Source: Candidatus Zixiibacteriota bacterium (GTDB lineage Bacteria; Blakebacterota; Blakebacteria; Blakebacterales; Blakebacteraceae). From it: DNA of 7,941 bases. Below are positions 7,007-7,941 of this stretch, piece by piece. The DNA lies in contig JAUVWC010000044.1 of assembly GCA_030604325.1 (NCBI GenBank), forward strand, positions 1 to 7,941. The letters are read 5' to 3'. The stretch's first letter is position 1, and every line of letters begins with the position of its first letter. The translations under genes were made by a program, and so were the position numbers. Below the pieces are notes generated by a model. It was not told where the DNA came from, ran no database searches, and saw nothing but the letters and a program-made list of their open reading frames with translations.

Positions 7007-7487
7007 TAGTATCAGCCTGTAGTATCAGCCTGAGGATATCCGAGGCCTCTTGCCTTATTCCGGGCACTTTACTCTCCCGGGGCCCGGCCACATTCAGCAC
7101 TTCGATTCCTTCCGCCACCAGCCACTGCCTGATCCGCCCTACTCCATCTGCCCACGCCTTGTCCGAGGCCCCGATTTCATCCAGATCGACCACCAGATAC
7201 GGTCTGCCCTGTTTCCGGGCCGCCTCGATCGTGTAGGCTGTACCACCAGTGGGGGGCAGGCGGACGATGATCAGCGTTCCGTCGGAATCACGTACGTTCC
7301 ACTCGGTGCGCTCTTCGTACTCGGCTGATGATGTTTCCGTGAGCGGGTAATGGTCGGGAATCACACCATCCTCCGCCAGCCGACCCCGGGGGCACCATCC
7401 GCCGCACGAAATGCCCAGCTCGATCGATACGTCCAGCGCCGCCCGGTCCACTCCCGTCTGTCCCCCCGAAACGATTCTCTTAATCAT
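6984..7487 (-). CDS. Putative molybdenum carrier family protein (SLOG/YpsA-like Rossmann fold)
   Basis: A protein of 167 residues with the signature of the 'putative molybdenum carrier' family: SGGQTGVDRAALD (7-19), GGWCPRGRLAEDG (29-41), TEWNVRDSDGTLI (61-73), a GGT loop (81-83) and NVAGPRESKVPG (132-143). These are nucleotide-binding loops of a Rossmann-like fold related to the LOG/YpsA (SLOG) group. The molybdenum name comes from similarity to an algal cofactor carrier; real ligand and role in bacteria are not settled, and no molybdenum-cofactor gene is visible here. ATG at 7487 fits the family's usual start, but no strong Shine-Dalgarno is near; AGAGAGG is 15 nt away, inside the end of the nitroreductase gene. 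That gene ends 21 bp upstream on the same strand, so an operon is likely. The last 16 or so residues depend on a 13-bp tandem duplication. Confidence 0.85.
   Translation of the reverse strand: MIKRIVSGGQTGVDRAALDVSIELGISCGGWCPRGRLAEDGVIPDHYPLTETSSAEYEERTEWNVRDSDGTLIIVRLPPTGGTAYTIEAARKQGRPYLVVDLDEIGASDKAWADGVGRIRQWLVAEGIEVLNVAGPRESKVPGIRQEASDILRLILQADTTTPAPTS
7007..7032. repeat. 13-bp tandem duplication at the rpiB/carrier-gene junction
   Basis: TAGTATCAGCCTG is repeated exactly head to tail (7007-7019 and 7020-7032), starting on the base after the rpiB stop codon. On the minus strand it encodes about residues 152-161 of the molybdenum-carrier-like protein. Because 13 is not a multiple of three, the second copy sets the frame of that protein's tail and its TGA stop. 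Confidence 0.9.
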
Positions 7488-7508
7488 ATAAGCCCAACAA
7501 TACCTCTC

Positions 7509-7941
7509 TTACCCCCACTTCTCGTACATCACGATCTCGTCGAGCGACTTCCTCTCCCTCGGCCGGCCCGGTTCCGCCGGATAGCCGAGCGTGAGTAGTT
7601 CCACCACACGAATCTCTTCCGGAATCCCCAGGATCTCCTTCACCTGATCTTCATAGAACGAGCCGATCCAGCAGGTGCCGAGACCGAGTTCCACCGCGGC
7701 CAGCGTCATGTGGTCGATGGAAATGGACACATCGACGGTGTAGGCGACCTGACCGCAGCGCAGGAGGCGGCCGTCGGTCTGGGCGCAGCAGGCGATGATC
7801 ACGGGAGCCTTGGCCACGAAATGCTGATTGTTGGACGCCACCATCAATCTCTCACGGGTGGCCTGGTCCCGCACCACCACATAACGCCACTCCTGCCTGT
7901 TGTTGGCCGAGGGGGCGAGCCGCGCCGCTTCGAGCACTGCC
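7509..7941 (-). CDS. Nitroreductase family protein, 5' end missing
   Basis: An FMN-dependent nitroreductase-like oxidoreductase cut by the right window edge; 143 complete codons are visible. The frame stays open to the edge (Ala-Val-Leu-Glu-Ala), so the GTG at 7937 is an internal Val, not the start. Typical elements are EAARLAPSANNRQEW (FMN-binding segment), the mid helix DHMTLAAVELGLGTCWIG, and the C-terminal strand LLTLGYPAEPGRPRER with the RKSLDEIV tail. About 25-30 residues, including the usual Arg-rich FMN-phosphate motif, lie outside the window. These proteins reduce nitroaromatics, quinones or flavin-linked substrates with NAD(P)H; the true substrate cannot be told. It is upstream of, and probably co-transcribed with, the molybdenum-carrier-like gene (21-bp gap). 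Confidence 0.92.
   Translation of the reverse strand, partial: AVLEAARLAPSANNRQEWRYVVVRDQATRERLMVASNNQHFVAKAPVIIACCAQTDGRLLRCGQVAYTVDVSISIDHMTLAAVELGLGTCWIGSFYEDQVKEILGIPEEIRVVELLTLGYPAEPGRPRERKSLDEIVMYEKWG

Overview
This is a GC-rich bacterial window of compact genes with ordinary Shine-Dalgarno sites. TGA is used as a normal stop in at least three genes, so the code is standard. No phylogenetic marker is present, so the phylum cannot be fixed. The secreted-type six-bladed beta-propeller with its GxGPGEL repeat motif is a style common in Gemmatimonadota and FCB-group or related environmental lineages, which is only a weak hint.

Layout from left to right. The 3' part of a beta-propeller gene (+, cut by the window edge) ends at a hairpin and converges on a copper-homeostasis operon on the minus strand. 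That operon is copA (Cu(I) P1B-type ATPase) followed by csoR (copper-sensing repressor), joined by a TAATG stop/start overlap. A 22-bp perfect palindrome just upstream of copA is the likely operator. copA is interrupted by one in-frame TGA where the family normally has Gly; both halves are otherwise intact and in the same frame.

Divergent from copA is a roughly 245-bp spacer with two doubtful small ORFs, then a macro-domain ADP-ribose-binding protein (+). Next comes a two-gene pentose-phosphate unit: tkt (transketolase) and rpiB (ribose-5-phosphate isomerase B), 4 nt apart. On the minus strand, converging on rpiB, lie a SLOG-fold 'putative molybdenum carrier' protein and, upstream of it in the same probable operon, a nitroreductase cut by the right edge.

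Functionally there are three modules: copper sensing and export, non-oxidative pentose-phosphate carbon shuffling (Tkt and RpiB share the pentose-phosphate pool), and a small flavin/nucleotide-type oxidoreductase pair. The oddest features are the copA nonsense codon, the palindromic operator that lacks the usual CsoR G-tract, and two exact short tandem duplications (16 bp and 13 bp) that bracket tkt-rpiB. One duplicates the tkt ribosome-binding region; the other sets the reading frame of the last residues of the molybdenum-carrier-like protein. No mobile element, CRISPR array, tRNA or rRNA was seen, and nothing here amounts to a clearly new multi-gene system.
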